A stretch of DNA of 64,000 nt, from contig JAPYXD010000696.1 in NCBI GenBank assembly GCA_030998225.1, forward strand, positions 434,001 to 498,000, written 5' to 3'. This document shows positions 44,336-55,703 of this stretch, in pieces (within the stretch, counting starts at the first letter, position 1; every line of letters begins with the position of its first letter). The notes beneath the pieces are model-generated. The model was given only the letters and a program-made list of their open reading frames with translations, was not told the DNA's origin and ran no database searches. The translations under genes and the position numbers were made by a program. The DNA is from Diplolepis rosae. Its lineage: Eukaryota; Arthropoda; Insecta; Hymenoptera; Diplolepididae.

Positions 44336-45225
44336 CAGAAGCGCGAAAAAGAAAAAAGTGTTGTGGCATACTACAGTCGCAAAACTAGTCCCGAAGAGCA
44401 AAGATATCACTCATATGATTTAGAAACCTTGGCAGTGTTCGTTGCCTTCAAAGTATTCCGCGTATACTTATTAGGAATTAAATTCACAGTTGTCACAGAT
44501 TGCAGTGCTATTCGCGCGACTGCAAATAAAAAGGATATTCAACCACGGGTGTCTCGTTGGTGGGTTTATTTTCAAGATTATAACTTTGACATTGTATATC
44601 GTCCGGGTGCTCAAGTAGCTCATGTTGATTATCTCAGTAGGAATCCCGTTGAATGTTTATCCGTTGACATAACGTCAGCAGAGTGGATAAAGGTTGCGCA
44701 ATTTCAAGATCGCGATATCGAAGTGATAAGAAAAATTTTGGAATCCGGCGATAGAAGGTCTGAAGTAAAGCAGTATTTCGAGAAGTATGACTTAAAAGCG
44801 GGTGTAGTTTTCCGGAGAACCGAGGATGGAAACAAATGGTTGGTACCTCGTATGTCCCGTTTGAACATTGTTAAAATATGCCATGATGATCAGGGACACT
44901 TTGCCTTAGAAAAGACTCTCGAAAAGATCCGTGAAAATTATTGGTTTAAGGGAATGAGACGGTTTGTTTCTAAGTATGTGAAGGCTTGTTTAAATTGCCT
45001 TTACTATAAATCAACATCGGGGAAAAACCAGGCTTCCTTCACCCAATTGAAAAAGTTTCTATTCCCTTTCACACATTGCATCTGGATCATGTTGGCCCAT
45101 TTATTCGTACAAGAAACAGGAACACACAAATATTAACGATTATTGACGGATTCACTAAGTTTTGCATCCTTGAGCCTGTGCACAGTACAAAGACTACAAA
45201 GTCTACAGAAATGGGTCACGTTTGA
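44336..45225 (+). pseudogene. gypsy RNase H, integrase zinc finger and start of core
   Basis: The frame reads VVAYYSRKTSPEEQRYHSYD, LETLAVFVAFKVFRVYLLG and FTVVTDCSAIRATANKKD (RNase H), then YRPGAQVAHVDYLSRNP. Then comes CHDDQGHFALEKTLEKIREN with KACLNCLYYK, the H2C2 zinc finger of integrase. A one-base shift near 45040 leads to LHLDHVGPFIRT and ILTIIDGFTKF, which contain the first catalytic Asp of the core. A TGA follows at about 45224. The rest of the integrase is missing. Confidence 0.85.
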
Positions 45226-45740
45226 CGCTATGGAGTAGACTGGTAAGTTGGGTTGTACTTGACAAAATGTCTAGTATTTCAGTCGGAGTCAGAAGTTGCG
45301 AGGCGTATATCCTTGGTCAGGATATACGTAGAAGGAACTTTTGGCAAGGCTGTTGACCGAGGCCAAGTCTAGAATTCTCAGGTATGATTTCTGGTCAAGA
45401 TCATATGGATTCTGAGTTTCTAGGCGAGGGCTAGGACCAAGGGCAGTCGGAGCCAGGGTTGTTTTGGACTGAGTTGTCACTGGTCACGCTCTTAGTTATC
45501 AGGACCCCTGGCGAGGCTGGTGACCAGGTTAAAATCCTTCATCCTATCCCGAACACAAAATAATGTTTCACAATTTCAATTTCCTTTTTCTTTCCTTTTT
45601 AGTCTCCTACAGAGATAACCACTGGGTTGCAATGGATGCCCTCACGGACTTGATCGCTCCAGTGGGAGGTGTCTGTTGCCTTGCAGTGCTTATCTACACT
45701 AGTATTCATAAAAGTAAAAAGCATCATTTGTTTGTTATAG
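45226..45740. other. GC-richer unassigned sequence
   Basis: Sequence between the broken integrase and the MITE half. It has repeated words GTATATCCTTGGTCAGGATATACG (45306-45330, a near palindrome) and GACCGAGGCC/GCGAGGGCTAGGACC. No frame with family resemblance is seen on either strand. Confidence 0.3.
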
Positions 45741-45825
45741 CCATAGGTTGGTTGAAGGAGGAAGACACAATGAGCTCGAAGCATCTATGGTGGGGACCGT
45801 TTACGTCCACGTTCTGCGAACACTG
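45741..45825. mobile_element. hAT-type MITE, right half
   Basis: From CCATAGGTTGGTTGAAG to the terminal GCGAACACTG this is the right half of the 160-bp MITE in the same orientation as its copy-1 terminus. The next eight bases ACTGATAG (45826-45833) are the target-side sequence. The undisturbed 5' LTR copy carries the same ACTGATAG at 41624-41631, which fixes the insertion point inside the LTR. Confidence 0.75.
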
Positions 45826-46127
45826 ACTGATAGTTTGAAATATATAATTGTATCAAAAGGAATTGGACTAATTACTCCTCACACAGTATAAATTAACTAA
45901 TTATTATTCCTAAAGTATTATGTGTAAGAAAAAGGTTACATCGTTTTAATGTAAAAAAATGAGTTTATTCAAGTAATAAAACAAGTATACTACCGAACAA
46001 AATACAAGGTATTAAAACGCAATAGTATAAATATAATGCTGTGATTAGAAAAATTAATTATTAAATTATTCTACAAAAGGTTCTTATTATTTAATTTCGA
46101 TTCCTGAAATTATGGGGGGCTGCAGAT

Positions 46128-46745
46128 TCACCAATACATACACAGGCCATGTGGTCTTGTTATTAATTGCAAAATTTTATATGTCCTCAATCGTTGAATT
46201 ATCCTTTCTACGTCAATACGTACTTTTGCTACACAGTACGTAAGAGCTGTTTCTTCTTTACTGAACTCGCTTTTTTCCCAAGAATGGTGGCATAACAAGT
46301 AATACTTTTTTGTCTGCCCCGTCAATCTTCGCTTTGAATTCTGGAAAACCTTTATCACCTAAAACTTCATCTCCATCTTCAAGTAAGTCTACAAGCTGTG
46401 CCTCTATTGTCATATTTGAATTTGATTTTCTTTCTTCAGCAACTTTGGATTTGAAACTAATGATTCCTGATGGAGATATTCCAATGAGAACTTTTGCCGT
46501 AAATCCTTTTTTATCATGAGAGTAAGTCAATACTTTATTACTTACACCACTAGGGATCTCAATTTCAAACTCAGTACAATCAATTATAACTCGGGTGTTT
46601 GCATATCCTGGATTGAAACAATCTGGCATTGTACTATGCACCATTTTTTTGTCAGGCCAAAGCACTGAGTTTTCTGTAGTGGGAGATGAATGATGTACAA
46701 TTGAAAAGAATATTCTTGAAATTCTTGTCTCATTTACAGAAAAAA
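46128..46745 (-). pseudogene. ISL2EU-like DDE transposase remnant
   Basis: The frame reads VNETRISRIFFSIVHH, PDKKMVHSTMPDCFNPG, TRVIIDCTEFEIEIPSG (first Asp), KGFTAKVLIGISPSGIISF and LLEDGDEVLGDKGFPEF (second Asp). After a frame change near 46260 it continues with EETALTYCVAKVRIDVERII (Glu) and LRTYKIL. Pattern and order match the THAP/ISL2EU-type DDE (DDE_Tnp_4 family): I-DCTE-FIE-P ... GD-V--D-GF ... A--RI-VER-I-RL. No N-terminal domain and no terminal repeats were recognised. Confidence 0.75.
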
Positions 46746-47797
46746 AACACTTTATGCCACAAAGCTTAAACCTGTTTTCATTATAATTAAGAATATAAAT
46801 AGCCTATTTTTCAACGACACTGTGCACTTGCATTCTGCAGCAACTGACCGAGCCCTTTTCAATAAAAATTCAAAATGTTCTATCGTAATTCATGCAGTAT
46901 TGAGACGGGCTAGCCTCAAGTATCCGCCTTTTGCGAGGAAACGGGGGCAGAATCCGCGAAATTAGACTAACCTAGTGAACGAGGTTTGAATAAGTATTCG
47001 CCCAGTAATTAATGATTTACTTCCAAACCGGAAGTGAATGTGGCGAGAACGAGGAGGTCTGTTTTTCACGGACATTTTCGTTCGTATCCTCAGCGAGCGC
47101 CAAACTAACCTGTGTTTGCTCCCACTCGACCGTTCACTCAGGCCAAGCAGCTTGCGGCATGGTTCGCTGGATGGGTGAGCGACCCACAGTCCCACACTGT
47201 TATTTCTCCTATTTTTTTTTAACATTATTTATCGCAGGATTATTTATTCATTTGCATGTATAGGAATTGTAATTAATAATTAAATTAAATAATTAAATAA
47301 ACAAATAAATAAATAAATAAAATAATTAAATAAACAAATTAATGTCATCAAAGAAAATCTCATAGCGTTAGAAGACAGACATAAAATGTAATATATAAAT
47401 AAATGAACGAATGTCATTGTTATAAATAAATACAGTTATTATTATATTGCAAATAAGGAAATATAATTATTATTGCATTTGAAATCAATAAGTATAATCA
47501 TTATCGCATTGCAAATATTATAAATCTTCAATATTTGAAAAATATTTCAATAAATATTTGAAAAAAATTTGAAAGACACCATCATCACCGCGAGAACATT
47601 ATCTTTCTTCCGATAACGACTTCCAACCCTAAAACTATCGCAGAAAGGGGGAAAACATCGTGTATAAAATTCTTAATTTATTGATTTAATTGGACTTGAT
47701 CGCGGTCGCTAATTGAGGCGCGCGCATATTAATTAAGGGGGGAATTGATTGAGAGGTGGAAATCCTAGGCGACGTGCTTGATTGCCGATCCTCGAAA
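46746..47797. other. No gene; AAATA microsatellite
   Basis: GC-richer sequence at 46890-47210 without convincing coding, then AT-rich with (AAATA)n-type repeats at about 47280-47340. The small open frames on both strands have no family resemblance. Confidence 0.4.
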
Positions 47798-47956
47798 CAG
47801 TGTTCGCAGAACGTGGAAGTAAACGGCCCCCACCATAGATGCTTCGAGATCATTGTGTCTTCCTCATTCAACCAACCTATGGCAGTGGAGCGAGGAAGCC
47901 ATGAGCTGGTAAGGTCCATGGTGGGAGCCGTTTACGTCCACGTTCTGCGAACACTG
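47798..47956. mobile_element. hAT-type MITE, complete copy 2, perfect 8-bp duplication
   Basis: A 159-bp element beginning CAGTGTTCGCAGAACGTGG and ending in its complement. The flanks 47790-47797 and 47957-47964 are both CCTCGAAA, a perfect 8-bp target-site duplication, the hallmark of hAT-type insertion together with a CAGTG terminus. This copy defines the exact borders of the family. Confidence 0.92.
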
Positions 47957-47964
47957 CCTCGAAA

Positions 47965-49744
47965 ATCAGTCTGGTTGCGTGCCTAATTGAGGTGAGGACT
48001 TACCGCTTTGCGCAATACACACGCCAAACATAGATCGAGGCTCGAGATTAGGTGTGGTGCATTATAGCATCACCGCACCTAATCTTTTGAGAACTGATCG
48101 CTTATGATTCCTGTCCCCCTTATAGTTAGAGATCAATGGTTTTCGATGTTTTTTATTTTGGGAATTTCTTTTTAAAATACGCTCTTTTAAAACCTTATCG
48201 TGAAACTCGGTTAGCTCAACTCGTGCCATAAGTAGTGTGAACTCTCATATCGACGGACACATCGAACGTGGCATTCCTTATTAAATAAATAAAATTCCAG
48301 GAAAAATTTGGTTGTCGAATCCCCACGGGGAGCTTCACCTGAAAAACCATGTCCATATCCACGCAAATGTCGAATCCCCACGGGGAGCTTCGCTTGTTTG
48401 GTAACTCCTTTTTTTATTTTTTTATTTTATTTTCCAACGAGTAAAGCCTGCCGAGTTGCGCGCGTTGAATGTAAATGTTGAAGATGCTCAGGGAGGCGGC
48501 AAGTGATGATTAGTAGCAGGTATGTGACACAAATTTTACAGTGCCCTGCTCATGCCTGATGCCATATTATATAAAAAAGAAAAAATTTAATTTCCAATAG
48601 CAGGGAGGAAGTAGTTTAATTAAGAAGGGAAACGTGGGAAAATCTCGTATGCTGCGATTAGAAAAACCATTGGTGGAAACCTTCTATGTTCAGGAGTAGG
48701 GACAATTCTTCAAAATTAGAACGTGTGTTTGTTCATGGCGCGTTTGCGCGAAATTATTCAAAATAAAAATTAATTCAAATTTTCCTATGCTCTTTAGATT
48801 CGAAATCTCAAAATTGCAATCACGGACTACAGTAACGAGGACGCGCCCGTTTTTCTTTGTTCTCTCGAAAAACTGAAAATCGTGAGTTTTATTCGGTATT
48901 CTAGCTCTTTAAATTAAGAATTCCGTTTCGCGAGATTTTCACCCTTTGTGTGACCCACACGTAGATTTTAAAGGAACAATTTTGACCCAAAATAGGGCAA
49001 AATTGTTACTCAAAACTTGGGAGAATCGAAGTAAATAAATATTGCAAATTTGAAAATTAATTTCGAAATTAAGGAGCGAAACTTTTGGCCAGATCAGGCA
49101 AAGTAGCGTTATAAATGTTTAAATTTCATAAATAAATATTCTAAAAGGTCGAAATGTTTCAACTTTTAAACCTTTAAACTCGAATCTGAAGGGTGAGACT
49201 TTTGGTTAAATTAGGACAAAAATTCGTGTTCAAAATATTTAAATATAAATAAAATAAAGGTCCAAAAGTCGAAATGTTTCAGTATGTTTTAATTACTTTT
49301 CATTAATAATTGATTCATACCCAGAAAACTTTTCGTGTTCATGTTCTAAATTACACACAACTTCTTGGTCAGAATAACTTTTTGAAGGCGTACCTACACA
49401 TTGGTTTTTTACTTTTTTTCTTTGAATTCCAAATGTATTTAAATGCGTTAAGGACGTTCATCTGATTTGGAATTAACGAACAAATCTTAATAAAAAAATT
49501 AATAGAACCTTATTAATATTGATAAAGTCACCTCATAAATTTTTGGCTTATTCGAATACCTAAATGATGGGATATTAATAAAATAATTTTTCGCGATTTA
49601 ACACGGGGTCTTATGGTTCTGTTTCTCTTGGGGTGCTTTCTTGTCGTGAGTATATACGTATATACGTGTAGGTATGGGGAGGTGACGTTGCCAAATCTAA
49701 AGGCTCACTACTCTAGTCAGTAGCAAGTCTAGAGGAACTCTCTT
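47965..49744. other. Intergenic with hairpin and short direct repeats
   Basis: No gene. A hairpin with 14-15 base arms is at 48046-48060/48067-48084 (GATTAGGTGTGGTGC and GCATCACCGCACCTAATC). A 28-base direct repeat with the palindromic CCCCACGGGG is at 48314-48341 and 48369-48396 (GTCGAATCCCCACGGGGAGC). The stretch 49000-49270 has a loose repetition around AAAATAGGGCAAAATTG/GTCGAAATGTTTC. Function unknown. Confidence 0.45.
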
Positions 49745-50340
49745 TTAGCTTCCGACGTACCTGATGAACCTCCTTAAATCTGTTTCAATCTCCGCGGCAC
49801 AATATGTTTTATCACAGCAAATATATTTAATATAAGTGGATGAATTAGTTCTAATGTTATCTGAATTAAACATTTCGACTTGACATCCTTGATCTGCAGT
49901 TTTATTCTCAAAAACACTTTCACCAAATGCATGATTTCCATTACTAATTTGCTCTCGTTGGTCCAAACTTTCATTGCAATTAACTTGATGTTGCTCCAAA
50001 GCAACACGAGCCTTTCTCACATTTATTTCATTATTTGGTTTGAAATTCTTCGTTTTAAATATCGTTTGTGTCTAAAAATAAATAATTATTTAATAATAAA
50101 CAATACATTACATCAGCAATACACTCAAATCATCTATTTATACCTGTTAAGTACACGCTTTTCATTAACTTCATCTCGACATTTAGAAGAGAATAAAATT
50201 AGAATGTTGCTAGGGCTTAAATAGCAATCTGATTTTTTATACCCAATAAAATGCTCATTGCATATAACATGATGTCGTTTTGAAATCCATTTACATCCAT
50301 TTGGGCTAGTAAAAACGTCTAAATGTAAATACACAAGTAT
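49745..50340 (-). pseudogene. THAP-domain gene remnant (C-terminal half of the domain)
   Basis: A coding block after a T-rich AG near 50319 reads KRHHVICNEHFIGYKKSDCYL and LSPSNILILF. The C-x2-HF and SDCYL blocks with the final Pro belong to the second half of a THAP domain; the first half is missing. A second block (about 50070-49745) follows a normal GTATAAAT donor/AG pair and is Asn/Gln/Glu-rich (VRKARVALEQHQVNC, ADQGCQVEMF, YICCDKTYCAAEIET). Such linkers often follow THAP domains in transposase-related genes. No transposase core follows, so it is a fragment. Confidence 0.5.
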
Positions 50341-51186
50341 TGTATTAACAGCATTGCAGCTGACTAAAAGTTTGGTTAGAGTATCCTACTGAACTCGCTG
50401 TACAGCAGCAATCCACTTTTCCTTTTGATTTTTTTGTAAGCATGTCTAGGAAATTTGTAAAATTTACACGTACTATTTACCTATGTATGTTTATAATTAA
50501 ATACACAACAACTACTAACCATTGTAGAAATAAACAATACTATTTAATGTTCACAACAGTCTACTATGCAGACTATGCTACGCTTCTACGACGCCTCTTA
50601 GCTTTTTCACTACCAAGAACGCCTCGATCGTTTTGCCTATCCCCTCTACCTTTCTGCAGTCTGCCAATATATCTAAATCCGGAAGAATGGAAGCTATTTA
50701 ATAATTCTTTTTAAAGAAATGAGATTCTTTTTTAACAATGAAATATACATCCAAATTGTCAACTGTCAAAATTCCTACTTCGATGCATAGTTTATAACAA
50801 TCACCTTTTAGGATCAATGGAATGTATATCTAATGATTCAATATCACACCCCTTCACACTGTAAGAATCAACGTCTTTCATTATCGAAGAATTGGCTCCT
50901 TGCATTAATCAACGTCTTACTGAATTATTATCATTAAATTTACGACGTGATAAGGATATAACTCGTAAAACTATTGCTGAAATCGTGTGGTGTAATGTTG
51001 ACTTTCAATGTGTAAAGAATCTAGAAAGTTTTATAAAAAAGAAGAATTCAATAATTTTTAAGATTCATGAAAAAATGTGCTAATTCTCTGTATATACGGG
51101 GTTTTCCAATTAGAGGTTTCATTTTGATTTATAAGAAAAACACGTGTTTTTTGTTAAAAATTATTTGATTCTTATTTCATTTAATA
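50341..51186. other. No confident gene
   Basis: AT-rich. A plus-strand frame at 50892-51083 (NQRLTELLSLNLRRDKD) lacks family resemblance. Upstream of it ATCACACCCCTTCACACTG-type words occur once only. Confidence 0.35.
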
Positions 51187-51618
51187 GCGGAAGGTTTGCC
51201 ATTAGTAATGAAAAACGATATCATTGATATGGCCTCCACGGCTACGTTTGCAGGACCATGCTCTTTGGATGAAATTTTCTGTTACATTTTCGCACATTTG
51301 GGATTATATTTCGTCAATAACGGCAGGAATCTTCTCTTTGAATTTTTGAATTGACTGAGGAGCGTCAGCAAAAACCTTATCTTCCACGTAACCCCAAAGA
51401 AAAAAGTCTAGAGGTGTTAAATCGCATGATCTCGGCGGCCAATTGTATTCGCCGTTTCAAACAATCACTTGGCTTCGAAACTTTTGATGCAAAAGACTGG
51501 CTATAAAAATTCATTAATCATGGTTCGATAGCGCAATCCATTCACCGAAACAGCCGCTCCAGCTTCATTTAAAAAAAAATGTCCCAATCATCCCTCCTGC
51601 CCAAAAACCGCACTAAAC
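51187..51618 (-). pseudogene. Tc1/mariner-type transposase C-terminal remnant
   Basis: From 51618 downward: FFLNEAGAAVSVNGLRYR in one frame, then after a gap TANTIGRRDHAI, and near the end SKEHGPANVAVEAISMISFF. An alternative frame gives LDFFLWGYVEDKVFAD and SIQKFKEKIPAVIDEI. Together this is the mariner-like sequence NEAG-A-TVNG-RYR ... PPRSCDLTPLDFFLWGYVKDKVYAD ... CENV-ENFI-RAWSCKRSRGGH--DIVFHY. The middle, with the catalytic Asp and Trp-Phe-Gln-Gln-Asp block, is deleted and several frameshifts exist. It is a dead copy. Confidence 0.7.
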
Positions 51619-52012
51619 AGTATAATTATATTGTTAATTTTCACATTAGTTAATGGACTTGTCATAGAAAGTCATATGAGTTGAGGAGAACTTCTTAGAG
51701 TACTCTTAGCACGTGCATTTTACTCTTCGTGGTCTGATATGATCCATTCCAGGCGGTCGCGGTTCTTCTTATCGCTGGCCGGTTTAAGTTGCGCTCTGAC
51801 CATGTTGCTGGGAATGTCGACTGCTCGTAATACGCTATACTCTGCAAGGTGTCACATTATAATTCTTCATGTGATTCGATTATAATTTTTTATGGTTTCT
51901 CTCAGTGGGTGTGATTTATTTCTTTCATGACTGGAAGTGCCTATGAGCTGGTAAATGCTAGCTCCTCGTACTTTCTGTGACCCTTTTTCTTCTAATTCTA
52001 CTGTTTCGATTA

Positions 52013-52930
52013 TTAGTGAATTTCTTCAACATTTGCTAGGTTGCTTGCTGAAAGGGGTTGTAGTTTTACTTCCTCTTGATTTTCTTTAATATAAGACTTT
52101 TTCTTGTTGCAGGTTTTACAGGTTTCGCGCAGAAATCTTTGTGTAAAGTATATAGCGATTGTTATTACTATTATGGTTAAGATGCTAGATCCTAATAACC
52201 AATATTTTTGGGCTAATTTATTTTTATAATGATGATTTTCCAGGTTAAGAAGTTGTTCTTCTATAGTAGAGAGTGATTCTTCCATGTGCAGATTTATTAA
52301 TTGTCCATTTTTTCGGTTTCCCGTCAAAATTATTTTATTCTAGGAACAGACACAGTTTTATAAATGATTGGGGGAACTTCCGATATATTTAATGAAAATC
52401 CTAAATTGTACATGAGTTCTTCTGAATTCACAATTATTTGTGTACAAATCAACGTTGTGTGTTCCGTTCTGGCGGCACACCCTCTACATAATCTTAATAT
52501 TCCTGAATTCATAATATGTCTCTTTTCTGTTTTTCCCGTTTCACAGGTGATTGGCTCTGGATTTTTGGTTGAATATGTCTATGCTTTCAAAGACGGAATG
52601 TGACTCTAGAAGACTGAATCTCCTGTGTTTATTTGAATGTCGCATTGGTGTAAAATTTTGATTGAAGGGCCTATAAGCATCACACATTCACAGCAATTAG
52701 TTGTGGCTATCTCGTTTATCGGTTGGGTGTTTTCGCAAATAGTGTGATAGATTGTTTTTTTGTTGTTGCAAGAATCGTAGTAATTTTTGTCTGCTAGAAA
52801 GAATTTTCTTGCATCCTCCGTACTGCCATTTTGGTGTAATGCATATAGATCTTGTATAATTTTCTGAAATGTTTTGGTACATAGTAAATGGATAAATTTT
52901 ATATAGTTTCAAAGCTTTTCTATCCAGCAA
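52013..52930 (-). pseudogene. Env-like glycoprotein remnant of a retroelement
   Basis: Three minus-strand blocks in order. 52930-52697 starts a region typical of insect errantivirus/F-like envelope proteins (a Lys-Ile-Tyr-Pro-Phe block, then Ile-Thr-Pro). 52512-52330 is a Cys-containing segment, and 52327-52013 contains a heptad-like leucine stretch followed by a single hydrophobic membrane span of about 20 residues and a Cys-Lys-rich tail. The order of extracellular part, stalk, membrane anchor and tail fits the C-terminal half of such a protein. Stops and frame changes separate the blocks. Gag and pol of the same element were not found next to it. It is an inactive relic. Confidence 0.45.
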
Positions 52931-54474
52931 TGGAATGTCTACTGATGTCAGTAGTTTTCCAGGCGCAATTTTGGTGTCTGTTTTTCTTTGCCCGCAAAGA
53001 ACCCGCGATTTTCCGTGATTTTAAGGATTAATTAAGGATTTGTGCTTGAGTCCGGCTGAATTAATCTTGTATCACGGAAAACGCAAGTTGTTAATGCATA
53101 TTATATGTATGAACAACTTATAAATTCAACTATTGCAAAAGATCACTTAGGAATTCGCGGTAGCGTCTGGCCTGACCGGCCTTGTATCACTGAAATCATA
53201 TAATTCAAGGTTAAGCGCAACAGCGACTGCATGCATCACAGAAAAAATTTACAGTCCAGTAGTAGCAAGCATAAATCATTAACAACAACAATTTAAGAAT
53301 TAATAAAAATTACATTCTAATTACATTCTAAGTAAATTATGTCATTTCTGTATCGCATTATCTAACACTACAATTGCAACATGTTTTTCATAGCACCTCC
53401 TTTGAAAATCCGATTTTCTGTACCTGTAGAGCAGGTTGAAACTACGATTGTTAACCCTAGGGTTGAAAGTCGCTGTTTCAACCCGCTCCACAGTTACAGC
53501 CAATCAGATTCTCAAAAAAGTTGCTATGAAAAATAGTATACATTACTCGAAACAAAACACAGCGAAATCATTTCGTATGATTGCAGCCCTCGTTTCACTC
53601 GGGCAGCAAACTGCACACTCATGCAATCGCTCTGTTTCCCCCCTTGTAATGTAATAGTATATTAAGTATCTGTATTCACCCTACCTCCTTTTGTTTTTAA
53701 GGACTCGCATCTACATTTTAAGTTAAATTCATACATCGACGTGGTCTAGTTTGTTTATCTAAGATTTTCTTACAATTTATGTTCAATATTGATTCTTGAG
53801 AATTTTCTTGTGTTCTCAAAAAATGTGTATCTACACTGAGAAAAAAAACATGACTCAGTAGCGTCTGGAAAGGAGTGGTTCATGTCCGAAGACGAAAATT
53901 GGAAATAGACATCACTGTGTCCTCGCTAGACATGAACCACTCATGTCCAGAGCGTAGACACTAATGTCTTAGGCATTAATAACGAGCACAGGACTCAGCC
54001 CTGTCTAGACAGTAGTCAGTCATGTCCAGTACCGGAACAACAACGCGCTAAAGATTACTGTATATTGTGTCAGTGTTTGAATGTGGAGAGTTTCGTCGAT
54101 TGTGTATTTGATGATTAGCAGCAAAAATTTTCAAATATAATGTACAAAAGTACACTAAATTTAGTGCCACGTATTTTTCATGATTATTGAGTTTCGAGAG
54201 CACGATTCCAATCATGGAAACGAGAGGTAAGTTCGAAATTCCTCCCATAACCTCACTTTTTTGACGTATGCCAATTCTGCTTTGCTTATAAATTGTTAAT
54301 TATTATTTTAATTAAACTTATAAGATATTTACGTCCGACTAATTCTCTTCATTGAATGCAGGAAAATGACCAACCTCGGACAATCTGGATGTATTTTATA
54401 ATCTCTTTAATGACGTTTCGATGACATTTGTATGAGACGAATTAGAAACAGTGCCGTAGTAATAAGGAACAACT
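52931..54474. other. Intergenic, possible MITE, no gene
   Basis: A small inverted repeat GAGCAGGTTGAAAC/GTTTCAACCCGCTC flanks CCCTAGGG at about 53430-53500. At 53836 CACTGAGAAAAAAA resembles the MITE end at 18345, and the following 200 bases repeat CATGTCC/GACATGA words; a matching right end is not clear. No coding region. Confidence 0.35.
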
Positions 54475-55703
54475 TAATTTAATTGAATTGAAAACAATAT
54501 TGAATATTAAGAATATAGAATGAAATTATAAGGTTAATTAATATATTTAAAAATTAAATTTATGTGATATGGTCTGAAATAATATCATAAGAAGCATTGT
54601 AATCTTTTAAGTCAGACATCACATTAATGCTATTATTTCCTTCCTTTTTTATGTAAAACATTTCTGCAATTATTTTTTTGAAATAATTTGTTTCTTTATG
54701 TAAAATTTCAACATTGTCCCAATCAAAATTATGTTGAGAACCTGTATCATTCTTACTGTTTATTCTATGTTTTGTAACAACATTGTGATATTTTTCATTT
54801 AAATTAATGTAAATTTTTTATAATTGCAATTTTTTGTTGAAGAGGATGATTTGAGAAATAGTTTAAATATCTACAATTATCTTCTTCAACAAAAAATTGC
54901 AATTATAAAAAAATTGGTAGACACTGCTATACTACTGTCACATGAAAAATTTCATGATGAAAATTTAGAAATTATAAAAAATCTTTTGATGTTGAACAGT
55001 TATCCTAAAAATTTCATAAACAAACATATCAAAAACAGAATTTTCCAATTAAAAAATAAAGATAGAAATTCCTTTTTCATTCCGACGAATAATGGAAGAG
55101 AAATAGACTATAGGCGTGTAATTTCAATTCCTTATTATGGAAATTTATCTTGTAAAATTAAAAGACAACTAAAAGAATACAACATAACCACTGTTTTCAG
55201 AAACATTTCAAAATTAGATAAATACATAAAATTAGGAAAAGACCCTTTGAATAAATCTGAAATTTCAAATGTAGTTTATAAAATTCCATGCTTGGATTGC
55301 TCAAAAACTTATGTATCTCAAACGGGAAGAATGCTTTTTGCCAGATGTGATAAACACAAAAAAAACATTAATTTAAATGAAAAATATCACAATTTTGTTA
55401 CAAAACATAGAATAAACAATAAGAATGATACAGGTTCTCAACATAATTTTGATTGGGACAATGTTGAAATTTTACATAAAGAAACAAATTATTTCAAAAG
55501 AATAATTGCAGAAAAGTTTTACATAAAAAAGGAAGGAAATAATAGCATTAATGTGATGTCTGACTTGAAAGATTACAATGCTTCTTATGATATTATTTTA
55601 GATCATCTCACATAAATTTAATTTTTAAATATATTAATTAACCTTATAATTTCATTCTATATTCTTAATATTCAATATTGTTTTCAATTCAATTAAATTA
55701 AGT
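54475..55703. mobile_element. Penelope-like element, 5' truncated, with inverted end
   Basis: The 3' part of a Penelope-like element (plus strand) is preceded by an inverted copy of its own last 330 bases: 54475-54814 is the near-perfect reverse complement of about 55372-55703. At the junction, TTATAATTGCAATTTTTTGT and its complement form a further hairpin (54813-54842/54881-54910). Such inverted partial copies next to the body are a known feature of Penelope-like insertions. The reverse transcriptase part is missing. Confidence 0.75.
54824..55615 (+). CDS. Penelope-like C-terminal protein with GIY-YIG nuclease
   Basis: A 263-residue open frame without stops. It carries the sequence after the RT thumb (SYPKNFINKHIKNRI), then IPYYGNLSCKIKRQLKEYN and the connector VVYKIPCLDCSKTYVSQTGR, where Y-V-SQTGR corresponds to the Y-IG-T-R core of the GIY-YIG nuclease. 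Next come RCDKHKKNI and HNFDWDNVEILHKE. The first residues overlap the inverted repeat, so the annotated start is not biological. The substitution at the second Tyr-Ile-Gly position (Val-Ser) may impair catalysis. The N-terminal reverse transcriptase is absent. Confidence 0.8.
   Translation: MQFFVEEDDLRNSLNIYNYLLQQKIAIIKKLVDTAILLSHEKFHDENLEIIKNLLMLNSYPKNFINKHIKNRIFQLKNKDRNSFFIPTNNGREIDYRRVISIPYYGNLSCKIKRQLKEYNITTVFRNISKLDKYIKLGKDPLNKSEISNVVYKIPCLDCSKTYVSQTGRMLFARCDKHKKNINLNEKYHNFVTKHRINNKNDTGSQHNFDWDNVEILHKETNYFKRIIAEKFYIKKEGNNSINVMSDLKDYNASYDIILDHLT

Larger units (their letters stand above)
41624..45883 (+). mobile_element. Ty3/gypsy element, rearranged, with LTR remnants
   Basis: A 58-base block ending CTCCTTACA at 41681 recurs as 45826-45883, ending CTCCTCACA, in direct orientation. 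This matches the 3' ends of two LTRs (CA terminus). After the left one follows GATCAGAAGTGGGATTC, a plausible primer-binding region. In between lie, in order, an Arg/Ser-rich leader protein, gag with a CCHC knuckle, protease, truncated reverse transcriptase, an inserted non-coding element, RNase H, the integrase zinc finger and the start of the integrase core. The remainder of pol and most of the 3' LTR are missing. A MITE half is inserted at the 3' LTR. Confidence 0.75.
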
